This document shows, one piece after another, positions 26,708 through 36,875 of a stretch of 53,901 bases of DNA. This DNA is from Mesorhizobium sp. J18. Its GTDB lineage: Bacteria > Pseudomonadota > Alphaproteobacteria > Rhizobiales > Rhizobiaceae. Under the pieces are notes generated by a model. The model worked only from the letters and a program-made list of their open reading frames with translations. It had not been told where the DNA came from and made no database searches. A program made the position numbers and the translations under genes. The stretch is taken from positions 110,920 to 164,820 of the forward strand of contig NZ_VLJP01000034.1 in assembly GCF_007829525.1 (NCBI RefSeq), given 5' to 3'. Position 1 is the first letter of the stretch; every line of letters begins with the position of its first letter.

Positions 26708-27366
26708 TCGAGGAAGCACTTGCCTCGCATGGTCTGATTCCACGCGGTGGATTCAACTTCGAGGCAGACGAGACTGCGCCGCAAGGGCCTTCCGGCAAGC
26801 CGGCGAAATCGGTGTTGCTCATCGGACAAGCGGGTGCCGCGCCCTGGCGATATTTCCAACGCTGGCGCGATATCCAGCAAAATGACCTTGCCAATCCGCT
26901 CGACACCTGGGCGCGCGAGGTGATCGACGCGCTGGCCGAAAAACATGGGGCGAGGGCGGTCTATCCCTCCGATCGCCCCTACCTGCCGTTCCAGCGCTGG
27001 GCGATGCGCACCGAGGGGCTGAAGGCATCGCCCCTGGGCATCCTCATCCATCCGGAATACGGTCTTTGGCACGCCTATCGTGGCGCGCTGCTGTTCGACA
27101 AGGAACTGTTTTTCGAGCCGCAGGCAGAGACCGCGCACCCGTGCGCTACATGCGTTTCAAAACCTTGTCTCGATAGCTGCCCGGCCGGAGCAGTTTCGAA
27201 TGAAGGTTATGACCATGCCGGCTGTCTTTCCCATGTGCGGGGTCCGGCCGGTGAGCCATGCCGCCTTGGCGGATGCCTCGCGCGCAATGCCTGTCCTGTC
27301 GGAGAAGCCTACCGCTACCCCGCTGAGGTGCAGGCCTTTCACATGGCGAGTTTCGCGCGGGTATAG
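26704..27366 (+). CDS. 4Fe-4S ferredoxin-domain protein
   Basis: A 220-residue cytoplasmic protein with a C-terminal double-cluster region: CATCVSKPCLDSCP followed by CLSHVRG, CRLGGCLARNACPVG. The cysteine pattern fits two [4Fe-4S] clusters in a ferredoxin fold reminiscent of the QueG C-terminal domain, but the cobalamin-binding part of QueG is absent and the N-terminal 130 residues are not recognised. GTG start overlapping the LysE stop. A redox role is inferred; partner unknown. Confidence 0.78.
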   Translation: MIEEALASHGLIPRGGFNFEADETAPQGPSGKPAKSVLLIGQAGAAPWRYFQRWRDIQQNDLANPLDTWAREVIDALAEKHGARAVYPSDRPYLPFQRWAMRTEGLKASPLGILIHPEYGLWHAYRGALLFDKELFFEPQAETAHPCATCVSKPCLDSCPAGAVSNEGYDHAGCLSHVRGPAGEPCRLGGCLARNACPVGEAYRYPAEVQAFHMASFARV

Positions 27367-27385
27367 CCAAGGATGCAAAGGAGTG

Positions 27386-27412
27386 GAGCCGGACCGGGGA
27401 GCGGGCCGGCTC
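27386..27412. terminator. Possible bidirectional terminator
   Basis: A 7-bp inverted repeat GAGCCGG/CCGGCTC between the convergent Fe-S protein and peptidase genes, with a 13-base loop and no T-run. Position is right; strength is doubtful. Confidence 0.35.
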
Positions 27413-27466
27413 TCAAGCCCGGTCTTTGGGGACGGGGAGTGGGGGGACTTAACGGGTACTGGTATT

Positions 27467-28084
27467 TCAGCGGTTGGAGGAGACGCTGCCCACAGCGACG
27501 GACCGGCCGTCCTCGATCGACACCCACATGCCCGAATTGCCGGCTGACTGGCGCTTCAGATACTCATATTCCGTATCCGTCCACTCGAGGATGCGTGGTT
27601 CCAGATTGTCGAGAACGAAATCTCCGAGGCTGGTATGAACCGTCAGAACTGCATGGCCGTCCCCATTCGGCTGGCGAACGACAGTGATAAGCAGATTGCC
27701 AGCCGGTACGCCTTTCTCGATCAGCATGCGACGCTTTTCGAGCACATAGTCCTCGCAATCGCCGACTCCATCGACGGGATAGGACCACCATTCCTCGATC
27801 CCCCAGATTTCCATGTCGGTCAATGGCGCAACCATGGCGTTGACCGCATTGTTGACGTCGATGAGGGTGGTCCAGAGCTCGCGGGTCAGCGTCAGGGGGA
27901 CCGGATTTGCCGTGATCTGGCTACATTCCTCTGGAACGCGCTGGCAGAGTTCGTAGTGGCCGACAGGCTGCGCGGAGAGCTCGCCCGTCGGCATGAAGAT
28001 CGGTGACGCTTGAGCTATTCCCGGCAAGGCCAGCATCAAGATTGCAGCGGCGGACAAAAGCAGCGCCAAAATATGTCTGTTCAT
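27467..28084 (-). CDS. Bacterial transglutaminase-like cysteine peptidase (BTLCP)
   Basis: A 205-residue exported protein with a signal peptide (ILALLLSAAAILMLALPGIAQA) and a papain-fold domain: catalytic Cys in GVGDCEDYVLEKRRML, His in GHAVLTVHTSLGD and Asp in LDNLEPRI. This is the BTLCP (DUF920, LapG-like) family. LapG proteins cut surface adhesins under c-di-GMP control, but no adhesin or LapD gene is nearby, and many alphaproteobacterial members have no known substrate. The start at 28084 gives the signal peptide. Confidence 0.88.
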   Translation of the reverse strand: MNRHILALLLSAAAILMLALPGIAQASPIFMPTGELSAQPVGHYELCQRVPEECSQITANPVPLTLTRELWTTLIDVNNAVNAMVAPLTDMEIWGIEEWWSYPVDGVGDCEDYVLEKRRMLIEKGVPAGNLLITVVRQPNGDGHAVLTVHTSLGDFVLDNLEPRILEWTDTEYEYLKRQSAGNSGMWVSIEDGRSVAVGSVSSNR

Positions 28085-28300
28085 TATGGTGTCTCCCCGT
28101 TCCGAGACACCATGGCACACGGCGCTTTATCCTGCGCAAAAATGGACAGTATTATTCAAGTCAAAACTGGAATTCATTTTTAACGAATTGGGCGAGTATG
28201 AATATATAAATAAATACTGTTTCTCAGAGAACTTAGATAAAATTTTACCGAAAGAGGGTTCAGGCGGAGTATCGTCCCGGCCAATGACAGCGCTGACATC

Positions 28301-28939
28301 CTAACTGGACCGTCCGCCGTCAAAGACGACAAGATGGCGGATACGGCGGCCGCCCTCGGTTATGCTGATCTCGTCAAAGATCGTGCCACTGCTTGGCGCC
28401 AACGGCGGGGCTGAAACCGTCGCGCCGCGTGACAGGCGGGCCGGTTGCTCGTCCGGGTCGACCAGGCGCAGCGTCTCGATACGATTTTCCACAATCGGAT
28501 CCGCGCCGAGCCAGAAGGGCCTGTGCACCGGTAGAAGGGAGCCCAGCGCGCGCGGATGCTCGGTGCCGCCGTCCAACGGCAGTATGAGCAATTCGAATGG
28601 GTTGCTGCGGCCGCTTAGGCTCAATCCATGGAAAGTGACAACCACAATCGCTTTTTCCTGAAATGCGTCGCGCGCCGCACGTCCGACCATCTTCCGGTCC
28701 TCGGCGCTCCACAGGGAAGGAAAGGAAAAGCCTTTGAGTTCGCGGCCGTAGATGGCGCAAAGTCTCGTGCCAGCGAGGCGGAACACCGGCTCGCCACGCG
28801 CATCCCGTTCCAGGATGAACGTGTCAGCCAGCAACGACTTTATAGCGGCCGGCTCGATTTCCGCCCGTTTGGGCGCCGCGCGTTCGCCGCGCAGACTGTT
28901 CCAATAGCGGAAAAGCGCGATCGATCCATCCTGATTCAT
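28301..28939 (-). CDS. PAS-domain protein (PAS_5/DUF1457 type)
   Basis: A 212-residue soluble protein whose first 150 residues form a PAS_5 domain: FRYWNSLRGERAAPKRAEIEPAAIKSLLADTFILER, FRLAGTRLCAIYGRELKGFSF and GSLLPVHRPFWLG. The family is abundant in rhizobia; members such as MopJ of Caulobacter influence cell-cycle signalling, but no specific role can be assigned here. The C terminus ends in a conserved-looking HLVVFDGG. Divergent from the rhomboid gene. Confidence 0.82.
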   Translation of the reverse strand: MNQDGSIALFRYWNSLRGERAAPKRAEIEPAAIKSLLADTFILERDARGEPVFRLAGTRLCAIYGRELKGFSFPSLWSAEDRKMVGRAARDAFQEKAIVVVTFHGLSLSGRSNPFELLILPLDGGTEHPRALGSLLPVHRPFWLGADPIVENRIETLRLVDPDEQPARLSRGATVSAPPLAPSSGTIFDEISITEGGRRIRHLVVFDGGRSS

Positions 28940-29248
28940 GCTTGCCCGGCCCCTTGGGCTGATGTCCCTGCTCCAACGAGAACCAAATATGCGGTTCCCG
29001 ATGATCTACATGCTCGATCAAGCAGGTTGCATGCCAGCATGCGGGACGATTGTTCACGGGTCTCCGGCGTATTAGGGTTAACAAAAGGTATAAATTGCAC
29101 GGTCGGTTGCCGCCGCCACGGCAAAGAGCACAGCGGGACGGAACAGGGGACTCGTCCAGCCGTTCGGGATGAACCTGGGCGGCTTCTTTTTTGCCGTCCG
29201 GTTTGCTACCGAACACGCGACACACAAACAACGGCGGAAGGCAATCCG
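28940..29248. other. 309-base divergent intergenic region
   Basis: Lies between the PAS gene and the rhomboid gene and must hold both promoters. It includes a modest AT-rich stretch near 29070-29095 (GGGTTAACAAAAGG) and the GGAAGG ribosome binding site of the rhomboid gene. No RNA gene or repeat was seen. Confidence 0.5.
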
Positions 29249-30010
29249 ATGGACGATACCGTCGAGAAGGACGGCAATCGGGAGGAGCAGCAGGCAGCCA
29301 GAACCAGAGAGCCGGTCTTCAATCTGGCCGGCTCGGTGTTGGCGCTCATCATCGCCTGCGTCGCGATCCATCTGTTTCGGATGTATCTGCTTACGTCATC
29401 GCAGGATTCGGGGCTGGTCCTGCGTCTCGCCTTCATCCCGCTTCGGTATTCCGGTGAGTATGCGATTGATATCTATGCATTAGTCAGCCCTTTGACCTAT
29501 TCGTTCCTGCACGGCAATTTCCTCCATCTCGGCATCAATATGATCTGGCTGGCGGCATTCGGCTCGCCATTGGCGAACCGGATCGAAACCGGAAGGTTCC
29601 TCCTGTTCTGGTGCTTGACCGTACTCGCCGCCGTGCTTCTGCATTACCTGCTCCATCCACTCGACATGACCCCGGTGGTCGGCGCCTCGGGGGCCATTTC
29701 CGGCATGATGGGTGCTGCGGCGCGTTTTGCTTTCCGCATCGATCGGAGGGAAGCCAAAGCCGCTTTCGACGGACCTTTGCTGTCGATGGCCGAGGTCGTG
29801 CGGTCGCGCAACGCGATGGTCTTCCTCGGTGTCTGGCTGCTGATCAATCTGGCGACCGGATTGGGATTTGGTGGTTCGGACGCGATTGGCCAAATTGCCT
29901 GGGAAGCTCATATCGGTGGTTTCCTCGGTGGCTTCTTCGGTATTGCCCTGTTGGACCGCGACCGATCCAAGCCGCCCACCGCAGACGAAGGAACTCCGCC
30001 AGGTACTTGA
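29249..30010 (+). CDS. Rhomboid-family intramembrane serine protease
   Basis: A 253-residue membrane protease with six or more hydrophobic helices. The catalytic dyad is Ser147 in VVGASGAISGMMG and His221 in AWEAHIGGFLGGFFG; HGNFLHLGINMIWLAAFG is the family oxyanion/His-Asn helix. It would cleave transmembrane helices of unknown substrates. The start was set at 29249 because GGAAGG precedes it and the upstream in-frame sequence runs through intergenic and antisense DNA. Followed by the CBS gene after 86 bases. Confidence 0.92.
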   Translation: MDDTVEKDGNREEQQAARTREPVFNLAGSVLALIIACVAIHLFRMYLLTSSQDSGLVLRLAFIPLRYSGEYAIDIYALVSPLTYSFLHGNFLHLGINMIWLAAFGSPLANRIETGRFLLFWCLTVLAAVLLHYLLHPLDMTPVVGASGAISGMMGAAARFAFRIDRREAKAAFDGPLLSMAEVVRSRNAMVFLGVWLLINLATGLGFGGSDAIGQIAWEAHIGGFLGGFFGIALLDRDRSKPPTADEGTPPGT

Positions 30011-30096
30011 AAAGCAGCCTTTTCGAGAGCACCATTACGCAAGCGGCGGGATGGCGCGGCGAGGCAGTGGATAGGCTTCCTCGCAAGGAGAGTGCG

Positions 30097-30528
30097 ATGA
30101 CCGTAAAGGCGATTCTCGACCTCAAAGGCCGCGATGTTGTTACCGTCGGACCCGATCAGAAACTGGTGGATGCGGCCAAGGTGCTTACCGAATACCGCAT
30201 CGGCGCAGCCGTGGTCACCACTGCGGATGGTCGTATTGCCGGCATTCTTTCCGAACGCGACATAGTGCGCGCGATTGGCGAGGAAGGAAGCGCGGCACTC
30301 GACGAACCCGTTTCGGCAGTGATGACTGCCAGCGTAAAACTCTGCCACGAGAACAACACGATCAACGAAGTCATGGAAATCATGACGCGCGGGCGTTTTC
30401 GCCACCTGCCGGTGGAGCAGGATGGCCGGCTTGCCGGCATCGTATCCATCGGCGACGTCGTCAAACGCCGCATCGAGGATGTGGAACGCGAGGCGGAGGA
30501 AATCCGCACCTATATAGCGACCGCTTGA
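30097..30528 (+). CDS. CBS-domain pair protein
   Basis: A 143-residue soluble protein made only of two CBS domains (about 8-60 and 75-130), with GAAVVTTADGRIAGILSERDIVRAI in the first and RHLPVEQDGRLAGIVSIGDVVKRRI in the second, then a charged C-terminal helix. Such proteins sense adenine nucleotides and regulate partners. AAGGAGAG is a strong ribosome binding site seven bases before the ATG. Confidence 0.9.
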   Translation: MTVKAILDLKGRDVVTVGPDQKLVDAAKVLTEYRIGAAVVTTADGRIAGILSERDIVRAIGEEGSAALDEPVSAVMTASVKLCHENNTINEVMEIMTRGRFRHLPVEQDGRLAGIVSIGDVVKRRIEDVEREAEEIRTYIATA

Positions 30529-30779
30529 GACATCGCCGCCAAGTGGCTATGCCTTTTCTTATCGGCGGCTTTGGCGGCCGCGGCATGGCCCGCTGGTCGC
30601 TGCGGGCGGAAAAACCGGGGGTAGATCCGGCAAGAATTTTCGACCCAATCGGGGCTGCAATCTTGCTCGTGTCTTGCCAAAGCCGAATGTCGACTGCTCC
30701 CGGCCTACTCGCCATTGCGCTTTGATCGATCTGCCGCTAGTTCATCGGCTTTCCGGCTTCAGGAATTGCACAGGCAAAC

Positions 30780-32282
30780 ATGACGATTATCGACACGCGC
30801 ACGTCCGACCCGAAGCGCCTTGTTTCGGGTGCAACCGGCGATTGGGAAATCATTGTGGGCATGGAGATCCATGCACAGGTGACATCCGAAGCGAAGCTCT
30901 TTTCCGGTGCTTCGACCTCCTTCGGCGCAGAACCCAATGCCAATGTGAGCCTCGTCGATGCGGCGATGCCAGGTATGCTGCCCGTGATCAACGAGGAATG
31001 CGTCAAGCAGGCGATCCGTACCGGCCTGGGGCTCAAGGCGAAGATCAACCACCGCTCCGTCTTCGACCGCAAGAACTACTTCTATCCAGACCTGCCGCAG
31101 GGCTATCAGATTTCGCAATACAAGCAGCCGATCATCGGTGAAGGAACCGTCACCGTTTCCGTGGGGCCTGCGCGCGACGGATCATTCGAGGATATCGAGG
31201 TCGGGATCGAGCGTCTGCATCTGGAGCAGGATGCAGGCAAATCCATGCATGATCAGCATCCGACCATGTCCTATGTGGACCTGAACCGGTCTGGTGTGGC
31301 GCTGATGGAGATCGTATCCAAGCCTGATCTGCGATCGGCCGAGGAGGCGAAGGCATTTCTGACCAAGCTGCGCACGATACTGCGCTATCTTGGCACATGT
31401 GATGGCAACATGGATGAAGGCTCCCTGCGTGCCGACGTCAACGTGTCGGTACGCCGGCCGGGAGAACCTTTCGGCACGCGCTGCGAGATCAAGAACGTCA
31501 ATTCCATCCGCTTCGTCGGCCAAGCGATTGAATCAGAGGCGCGGCGACAGATCGCCATTATTGAGGACGGCGGGAAAGTCGAGCAGGAGACGCGGCTCTT
31601 CGACCCGGCTAAGGGCGAAACGCGATCAATGCGCTCCAAGGAGGAGGCGCATGACTATCGCTACTTCCCCGATCCGGACCTCCTGCCGCTCGAATTCGAC
31701 CAGGCCTATGTCGATGCCCTCGCCAGGGACCTGCCGGAATTGCCGGATGAGAAGAAGGCGCGCTTCATCGAGACTCTTGGACTGTCGGCCTATGACGCAT
31801 CCGTACTTGTCTCGGAAAAGGCGATTGCCGACTATTTCGAGCAGGTTGCGGCTGGCCGGGACGGCAAGACAGCCGCAAACTGGGTGATCAACGACCTCCT
31901 GGGTGCGTTGAACAAAGTCGGAGAAAGTATTGAAAACACGCCTGTTTCACCTGAGCAGCTTGGCGCGATCATCGATCTGATCAAGGACGGGACGATCTCC
32001 GGAAAAATCGCCAAGGACCTTTTCGAGATCGTCTGGCAGGACGGCGGCGATCCGCGCGAGATCGTCGAAAGCCGCGGCATGAAGCAGGTGACCGACACCG
32101 GAGCCATCGAGAAAGCGGTGGACGAGGTAATCGCTGCCAATCCGGACAAGGTGGAGCAGGCCAAGGCCAAGCCGACGCTGGCCGGCTGGTTCGTCGGACA
32201 GGTCATGAAGGCGACGGGCGGCAAGGCCAATCCGCAGGCCGTCAATGCGCTGGTGAAGGCAAAGCTCGGGATCGATGAGTAA
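30780..32282 (+). CDS. gatB: Glutamyl/aspartyl-tRNA amidotransferase subunit B
   Basis: Subunit of GatCAB, which converts Glu-tRNA(Gln) and Asp-tRNA(Asn) into Gln-tRNA(Gln) and Asn-tRNA(Asn). The 500 residues contain [38 protein letters not shown]-type [48 protein letters not shown] and the C-terminal YqeY-like tail ending [19 protein letters not shown]. Full length. gatC and gatA are not in the window. The stop region overlaps the GNAT gene by eight bases. Confidence 0.97.
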   Translation: MTIIDTRTSDPKRLVSGATGDWEIIVGMEIHAQVTSEAKLFSGASTSFGAEPNANVSLVDAAMPGMLPVINEECVKQAIRTGLGLKAKINHRSVFDRKNYFYPDLPQGYQISQYKQPIIGEGTVTVSVGPARDGSFEDIEVGIERLHLEQDAGKSMHDQHPTMSYVDLNRSGVALMEIVSKPDLRSAEEAKAFLTKLRTILRYLGTCDGNMDEGSLRADVNVSVRRPGEPFGTRCEIKNVNSIRFVGQAIESEARRQIAIIEDGGKVEQETRLFDPAKGETRSMRSKEEAHDYRYFPDPDLLPLEFDQAYVDALARDLPELPDEKKARFIETLGLSAYDASVLVSEKAIADYFEQVAAGRDGKTAANWVINDLLGALNKVGESIENTPVSPEQLGAIIDLIKDGTISGKIAKDLFEIVWQDGGDPREIVESRGMKQVTDTGAIEKAVDEVIAANPDKVEQAKAKPTLAGWFVGQVMKATGGKANPQAVNALVKAKLGIDE

Positions 32283-32790
32283 CAATGCTCCGGTTTTCGT
32301 GCGTACGGCTTCAGCCCGCGACATCGGGACGATCCGCGCGCTGCTGCTGGAGACGTGGCACGACACCTATGATGCGATCTATGGCGCTGATCGTGTCACA
32401 GCCATAACCGAAGAATGGCACAGCACCGAAGCGCTAGCCGATCGGCTGAATAGGCCGAATTCGGAATTTCTTGTCGCCGACGACGGTGAGGAGATAGCGG
32501 GCATGGCATTCGCGAGCGCGGCTGATGAAGGTAAGACGGTTCTGCTGCATCAGCTCTACGTCAAACCCGGCCGCCAGGGGCAGGGGATCGGCGGCTTGTT
32601 GCTCGACGAGATCGAAGGCTGCTTTCCCGATGCCGATAAGGTGCGGCTGGAGGTCGAGGAACAGAACAGCCGGGCCGTTCGCTTTTATCTTTCGCAAGGC
32701 TTTGCCCGCGCCGGAGCCACGCAGGACTGCGGCGCGAAGCAATCCGGAATTCCCGCTGCCATCTATGAAAGACCTGTAGTCTGGATGTAG
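32275..32790 (+). CDS. GNAT-family N-acetyltransferase
   Basis: A 171-residue GNAT enzyme: [24 protein letters not shown] at the N terminus, the acetyl-CoA loop [21 protein letters not shown] and [21 protein letters not shown] in motif B. Small-molecule or protein acceptor unknown. It begins inside the end of gatB (8-base overlap), so expression is coupled to gatB. Confidence 0.88.
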   Translation: MSNNAPVFVRTASARDIGTIRALLLETWHDTYDAIYGADRVTAITEEWHSTEALADRLNRPNSEFLVADDGEEIAGMAFASAADEGKTVLLHQLYVKPGRQGQGIGGLLLDEIEGCFPDADKVRLEVEEQNSRAVRFYLSQGFARAGATQDCGAKQSGIPAAIYERPVVWM

Positions 32791-32895
32791 GCGCATGTTG
32801 TTGGAGACCGGACGGGCGGCCGCCAAGAGGCCTTGCCTTCATTGCTTCGGGGAGCCATAAGGCAGCGTGTCGCCCTTGCGACGACGAGGAGTCCG

Positions 32896-33294
32896 ATGAA
32901 GAAATTCCTGCTTCAGTTCTTTACCTGGTGGAATGGACAAACGCTCGGCACGCGCTTCCATACTTGGCGCAAGGGCCGTCGTGTCGGCGAGGATGAGTTC
33001 GGCAATGTCTATTACGAGGGAGGCAAGGATTCCGAGGGCCGTACCCGTCGCTGGGTGATCTATAACGGCATTTCGGAGGCCTCTCTGATTCCTCCAGGCT
33101 GGCATGGCTGGATCCATCATAAGGTCGACACGCCGCCGGTTTCGGAGAATTACATGCCGCGCGAATGGCAGAAGCCGCATCAGCCCAATCTGACCGGTAC
33201 GCCGGAAGCCTACCGGCCCATGGGCTCGGTGCTTGGAAACAGGGAGCGTCCGCGGGTCACCGGCGACTATGATGCATGGACACCGGGAGGGTGA
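32896..33294 (+). CDS. NDUFA12-like complex I accessory protein
   Basis: A 132-residue homologue of the 17.2-kDa NDUFA12 subunit of NADH:ubiquinone oxidoreductase, an accessory subunit shared by alphaproteobacteria and mitochondria. Family features: FTWWNGQTLGTRFHTWRKGRRVGEDEFGNVYYE, RRWVIYNG, PPGWHGWIHHKVDTPP and WQKPHQPNLTGTPEAYRP. The start at 32896 has GAGGAG upstream. Encoded away from the nuo operon, as is usual. Confidence 0.92.
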   Translation: MKKFLLQFFTWWNGQTLGTRFHTWRKGRRVGEDEFGNVYYEGGKDSEGRTRRWVIYNGISEASLIPPGWHGWIHHKVDTPPVSENYMPREWQKPHQPNLTGTPEAYRPMGSVLGNRERPRVTGDYDAWTPGG

Positions 33295-33373
33295 GATTCA
33301 TCGGTGTTTTGTTGCCACATTTGAAGGCTATCCGCCTTACAGGCAGATAGAGCAAGGCGTGGTGCGGATTTCC

Positions 33374-33811
33374 ATGAAGGCAGCGGGATGGCATGGTTTG
33401 ACGTCGCGGTTCGTGACAACCGGGATCGTGGCACTATCCGCATTGCTCGGCCCGCTTTCCTCGGTTGAAGCCGCGCGGGTCAAGGATCCGGTAGCCGAAT
33501 TTACAGGCGTCGATAAGGTCACAGGCCGAATCATAACCTTCGATGCCTATATGGATGAAACGGTACAGTTTGGCGCCCTGCAGGTCACGCCGCGGGTCTG
33601 CTATTCCTCCGCCGAGGATGAGGAGCCTAAAACGGATGCTTTCGTCGAAGTCGACGAAATAACCCTCGACCGGAAGATCAGGCGTATATTCACCGGCTGG
33701 ATGTTCGCCGAAAGTCCGGGTCTCAACGCTGTTGAGCACGCCGTCTATGACGTGTGGCTGAAGACTTGCAAGGAGCAGTCGGACGTTCCTCCGCCTCAGG
33801 CGAGCCAGTGA
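33374..33811 (+). CDS. Exported DUF2155 protein
   Basis: A 145-residue protein with a signal peptide (GIVALSALLGPLSSVEAA) and a DUF2155 domain: AEFTGVDKVTGRIITFDAYMDETVQFGALQVTPRVCYS then VFVEVDEITLDRKIRRIFTGWMFAESPGLNAVEHAVYDVWLKTC. Two cysteines are well placed for a disulfide. Often annotated as a cellulase-like or hypothetical periplasmic protein and found next to NDUFA12 and aat in alphaproteobacteria, as here. Stop lies 4 bases from the convergent aat stop. Confidence 0.88.
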   Translation: MKAAGWHGLTSRFVTTGIVALSALLGPLSSVEAARVKDPVAEFTGVDKVTGRIITFDAYMDETVQFGALQVTPRVCYSSAEDEEPKTDAFVEVDEITLDRKIRRIFTGWMFAESPGLNAVEHAVYDVWLKTCKEQSDVPPPQASQ

Positions 33812-33815
33812 CCGG

Positions 33816-34433
33816 TCAGGGATAGAAGATCGCTTCGCCTTCCAGAGCTTCTTCCAGGAGCCGCTCGTATCTGGCGCGCGGTACGTCTATGGCGCCAAAG
33901 CGCTTCAGATGCGGCGTGGTGAATTGCGTGTCGAGCAGGGTGAAACCTCGCTGCCGCAGGCGCTCCACCAGATATGCGAGACAGACTTTCGAAGCGTCGC
34001 GCTCGCGTGAGAACATGCTTTCGCCGAAAAAGGCGCGGCCTATGGTGACGCCGTAAAGCCCGCCGGCAAGGTCTCCTTTGTGCCATGCCTCTACGGTGTG
34101 GCAGTGGCCGCGTTCGAAAAGCTCTGTATAAGCCTCGCGGATCGGTGTGTTGATCCAGGTGCTCTGGCGGCCGGGCCTGGATTCTGCACAACCCTCGATG
34201 ACGCCGACGAAATCGGAATCGAATGCGATATCGAAATGCTGCTGCCGGATCAGCTTGGCGAGGCTCTTCGGCACGTGGAATTGATGGAGGGGAATGACGC
34301 CGCGTGTTTCAGGCCGAACCCAGAAGACCTCCGGGTCGTCGGCACTCTCGGCCATGGGAAAGACTCCCATGGTATAGGCGCGCAGCAGGAGATCGATCGG
34401 AATGCGATAGCCGGGCGCAAAGGGCCTCGTCAT
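33816..34433 (-). CDS. aat: Leucyl/phenylalanyl-tRNA-protein transferase
   Basis: N-end-rule enzyme that adds Leu or Phe to proteins beginning with Arg or Lys, marking them for ClpS/ClpAP. The 205 residues show [80 protein letters not shown] and [16 protein letters not shown], all canonical. Last gene of the aroQ-accB-accC-aat run, 12 bases after accC. Confidence 0.95.
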   Translation of the reverse strand: MTRPFAPGYRIPIDLLLRAYTMGVFPMAESADDPEVFWVRPETRGVIPLHQFHVPKSLAKLIRQQHFDIAFDSDFVGVIEGCAESRPGRQSTWINTPIREAYTELFERGHCHTVEAWHKGDLAGGLYGVTIGRAFFGESMFSRERDASKVCLAYLVERLRQRGFTLLDTQFTTPHLKRFGAIDVPRARYERLLEEALEGEAIFYP

Positions 34434-34445
34434 AAGCGAAAACCG

Positions 34446-35789
34446 TCAATCGGCCTTTGACAGATAATTTTCCAGCCAATGAATGTCGTAATCACCATTT
34501 GCGATATCGAGATTGCCAACGAGATCGCGAAACAGCGGCAGGGTGGTATTGATGCCGTCCACTACGAATTCGTCAAGGGCCCGCCGCAGCCGCATCATGC
34601 ATTCGACGCGGTTGCGTCCGTGGACGATCAGCTTTCCGATCAGACTGTCGTAATAGGGTGGAATGCGATAGCCGGAATAAACAGCTGAATCGACGCGGAT
34701 ACCGAGCCCTCCCGGCGTGTGGAAATGGGTGATGGTGCCAGGCGACGGAACGAAAGTGCGTGGATCTTCCGCATTGATGCGACATTCAATGGCATGGCCG
34801 GAGAAACGGATGTCCTCCTGCCGCACCGAGAGGCCGCCTCCGGAGGCGACGCGGATCTGCTCATGGACCAGATCGATGCCCGTGATCGCTTCTGTCACCG
34901 GATGCTCCACCTGCAGGCGGGTGTTCATCTCGATGAAGTAGAATTCGCCATTTTCGTACAGGAACTCGATCGTTCCCGCGCCGGAATAGCCGAGATCGGC
35001 CATTGCCTTGGCAACCGTGTCGCCGATACGATTGCGTTGCTCGGCATTGAGCGCGGGCGAATTCGCCTCTTCCCAGACTTTCTGGTGGCGCCTCTGGAGC
35101 GAACAATCGCGCTCTCCCAGGTGAACGGCGCGACCGGCGCCGTCACCCATGACCTGCACTTCGATATGGCGCGGCTTCTCGAGATATTTCTCGATATAGA
35201 CGGCATCGTCGCCGAAAGCCGCGCCGGCTTCCGCGCGGGCGGTCGACAGCGCTTCGGCCAATCCGGCTTCATTGCGGGCGACCTTCATGCCGCGGCCGCC
35301 GCCGCCTGCGGAAGCCTTGATCAGTACCGGATAACCGATATCCGCGGCGATCCGCTTGGCCTCGTTTTCGTCGTTCACTGCACCGTCGGAACCGGGGACG
35401 ACGGGAATGCCGAGGCGCTTGACAGTCTTCTTGGCCTCGATCTTGTCGCCCATGACGCGGATGTGTTCGGCCGAGGGGCCGATGAAGGTGATGTTGTGGG
35501 CATCCAGAATGTCAGCGAATTTGGCATTCTCCGACAGGAAGCCATAGCCGGGATGGATGGCGTCCGCACCGGTGATCTCGCAGGCGGCGACGATCTGATG
35601 GACGTTCAGGTAACTTTCGCGCGAAGGCGGCGGACCAATGCAGACGCTCTCATCGGCAAGTCGGACATGCATCGCATCGGCATCGGCGGTCGAATGCACG
35701 GCGACCGTCTTGATGCCGAGCTCCTTGGCCGCGCGCAGAATCCGCAGCGCGATCTCGCCGCGATTGGCGATCAGGATCTTCTGGAACAT
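34446..35789 (-). CDS. accC: Acetyl-CoA carboxylase biotin carboxylase subunit
   Basis: ATP-dependent carboxylation of biotin on AccB, first half-reaction of malonyl-CoA synthesis. 447 residues with [32 protein letters not shown], the ATP-grasp [47 protein letters not shown] and [13 protein letters not shown]. Normal length. Gap of 19 bases after accB; the two are certainly co-transcribed. Confidence 0.97.
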   Translation of the reverse strand: MFQKILIANRGEIALRILRAAKELGIKTVAVHSTADADAMHVRLADESVCIGPPPSRESYLNVHQIVAACEITGADAIHPGYGFLSENAKFADILDAHNITFIGPSAEHIRVMGDKIEAKKTVKRLGIPVVPGSDGAVNDENEAKRIAADIGYPVLIKASAGGGGRGMKVARNEAGLAEALSTARAEAGAAFGDDAVYIEKYLEKPRHIEVQVMGDGAGRAVHLGERDCSLQRRHQKVWEEANSPALNAEQRNRIGDTVAKAMADLGYSGAGTIEFLYENGEFYFIEMNTRLQVEHPVTEAITGIDLVHEQIRVASGGGLSVRQEDIRFSGHAIECRINAEDPRTFVPSPGTITHFHTPGGLGIRVDSAVYSGYRIPPYYDSLIGKLIVHGRNRVECMMRLRRALDEFVVDGINTTLPLFRDLVGNLDIANGDYDIHWLENYLSKAD

Positions 35790-35808
35790 GCTGCGCTGCG
35801 CCCCGACT

Positions 35809-36282
35809 TTATTCGATAACGACGAGCGGTTCGCCGAATTCCACCGGCTGCGCGTCTTCGAAGAGGATGGCCGTCACGACGCCCGAGCGCGGCGAGGGAA
35901 TCTGGTTCATCGTCTTCATGGCTTCGATGATGAGAAGCGTCTGGCCCTCACGCACGGTCTCGCCGACTTCGATGAAGGCCTTGGCACCCGGTGCCGGAGC
36001 GCGGTAGGCGGTACCCACCATGGGCGAGGGGACGGCGTTCTTGGCAAGATCGACCGCAGGTTCAGCAGGCTGGCTGCGTCCCTGTTCGGCCGCTGCCTGC
36101 GGCGCTGCCGCCGCAATGGCGGGCGCCGGCGTCGCATAGGCCTGGATGGGACTTGCCTGACGGCAGACCCTGATGCGCATGTCGCCATGCTCGACCTCTA
36201 TTTCGGTAAGGTTGGTCTCGTCGAGAATTCCCGCGAGATCGCGGATCAGTTTCTGATCGAAATTGTAGTTTTTCGTAGACAT
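35809..36282 (-). CDS. accB: Biotin carboxyl carrier protein of acetyl-CoA carboxylase
   Basis: A 157-residue carrier. The N-terminal helix region (1-45) is followed by an Ala/Pro-rich linker (about 46-85) and the biotinyl domain, with the biotin-accepting Lys123 in [13 protein letters not shown]. The usual motif is EAMKMMN or EAMKLMN, so Thr after the lysine is a small variation. Followed immediately by accC. Confidence 0.96.
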   Translation of the reverse strand: MSTKNYNFDQKLIRDLAGILDETNLTEIEVEHGDMRIRVCRQASPIQAYATPAPAIAAAAPQAAAEQGRSQPAEPAVDLAKNAVPSPMVGTAYRAPAPGAKAFIEVGETVREGQTLLIIEAMKTMNQIPSPRSGVVTAILFEDAQPVEFGEPLVVIE

Positions 36283-36310
36283 CTATTTTCTGTCCCTGCC
36301 TTGGTGCCGC

Positions 36311-36748
36311 TCAGATGCGAGCGGCTAGGGCTTCGAGCGCGAGGTTGTAACCGATCGGACCAAATCCGCAGATCATGCCGATAGCGACCGGCGCGATCAT
36401 CGAGACGTGGCGAAAGGATTCGCGGGCGTGAATGTTGGAGAGGTGGACCTCAATGACGGGTAGCGGATTCACGGCTCGGATCGCATCATGCAGCGCGATA
36501 GACGTGTGCCCGTAGGCGCCCGGATTGATGATGACGCCGGCCGCCTTTTCGCCGGCTTCATGGATCCAGTTCACCAGATCGCCCTCATGGCTGGACTGGC
36601 GGAAATCCACCTCCAGACCGTGTTTGGCCGCAGCCGCGCGACAATCCGTGCCGATCTCGTCCAGCGTCTTGCCTCCGTAGATGCCGGGTTCGCGCTTGCC
36701 AAGCATGTTCAGATTGGGGCCGTTAAGTATATAAATGGTTTTCGGCAT
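36311..36748 (-). CDS. aroQ: 3-dehydroquinate dehydratase, type II
   Basis: Shikimate-pathway enzyme: 3-dehydroquinate to 3-dehydroshikimate. 145 residues with [74 protein letters not shown] and [15 protein letters not shown]. The ATG at 36748 was preferred to the TTG one codon upstream. First gene of the aroQ-accB-accC-aat operon. Confidence 0.97.
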   Translation of the reverse strand: MPKTIYILNGPNLNMLGKREPGIYGGKTLDEIGTDCRAAAAKHGLEVDFRQSSHEGDLVNWIHEAGEKAAGVIINPGAYGHTSIALHDAIRAVNPLPVIEVHLSNIHARESFRHVSMIAPVAIGMICGFGPIGYNLALEALAARI

Positions 36749-36875
36749 CAAATTTCCCCGAGCAGCGCCGCGATCCGGCCCGCTATGCGCCTTCTATAGT
36801 CGGCATAAGTCGCGCCGGAAAGAGCGCAAGCACCTTCTGACGCTGTCCACAGGCGGGGACGATCCGAAAGCACGA

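Noticed and set aside
30529-30779. Possible gene or RNA in the 251-base gap before gatB
   Set aside because: No convincing frame, hairpin with T-run or tRNA-like fold; probably only the gatB promoter.
34719-35819. 366-residue frame antisense to accC
   Set aside because: Mirror of a highly conserved gene, no recognisable motif.
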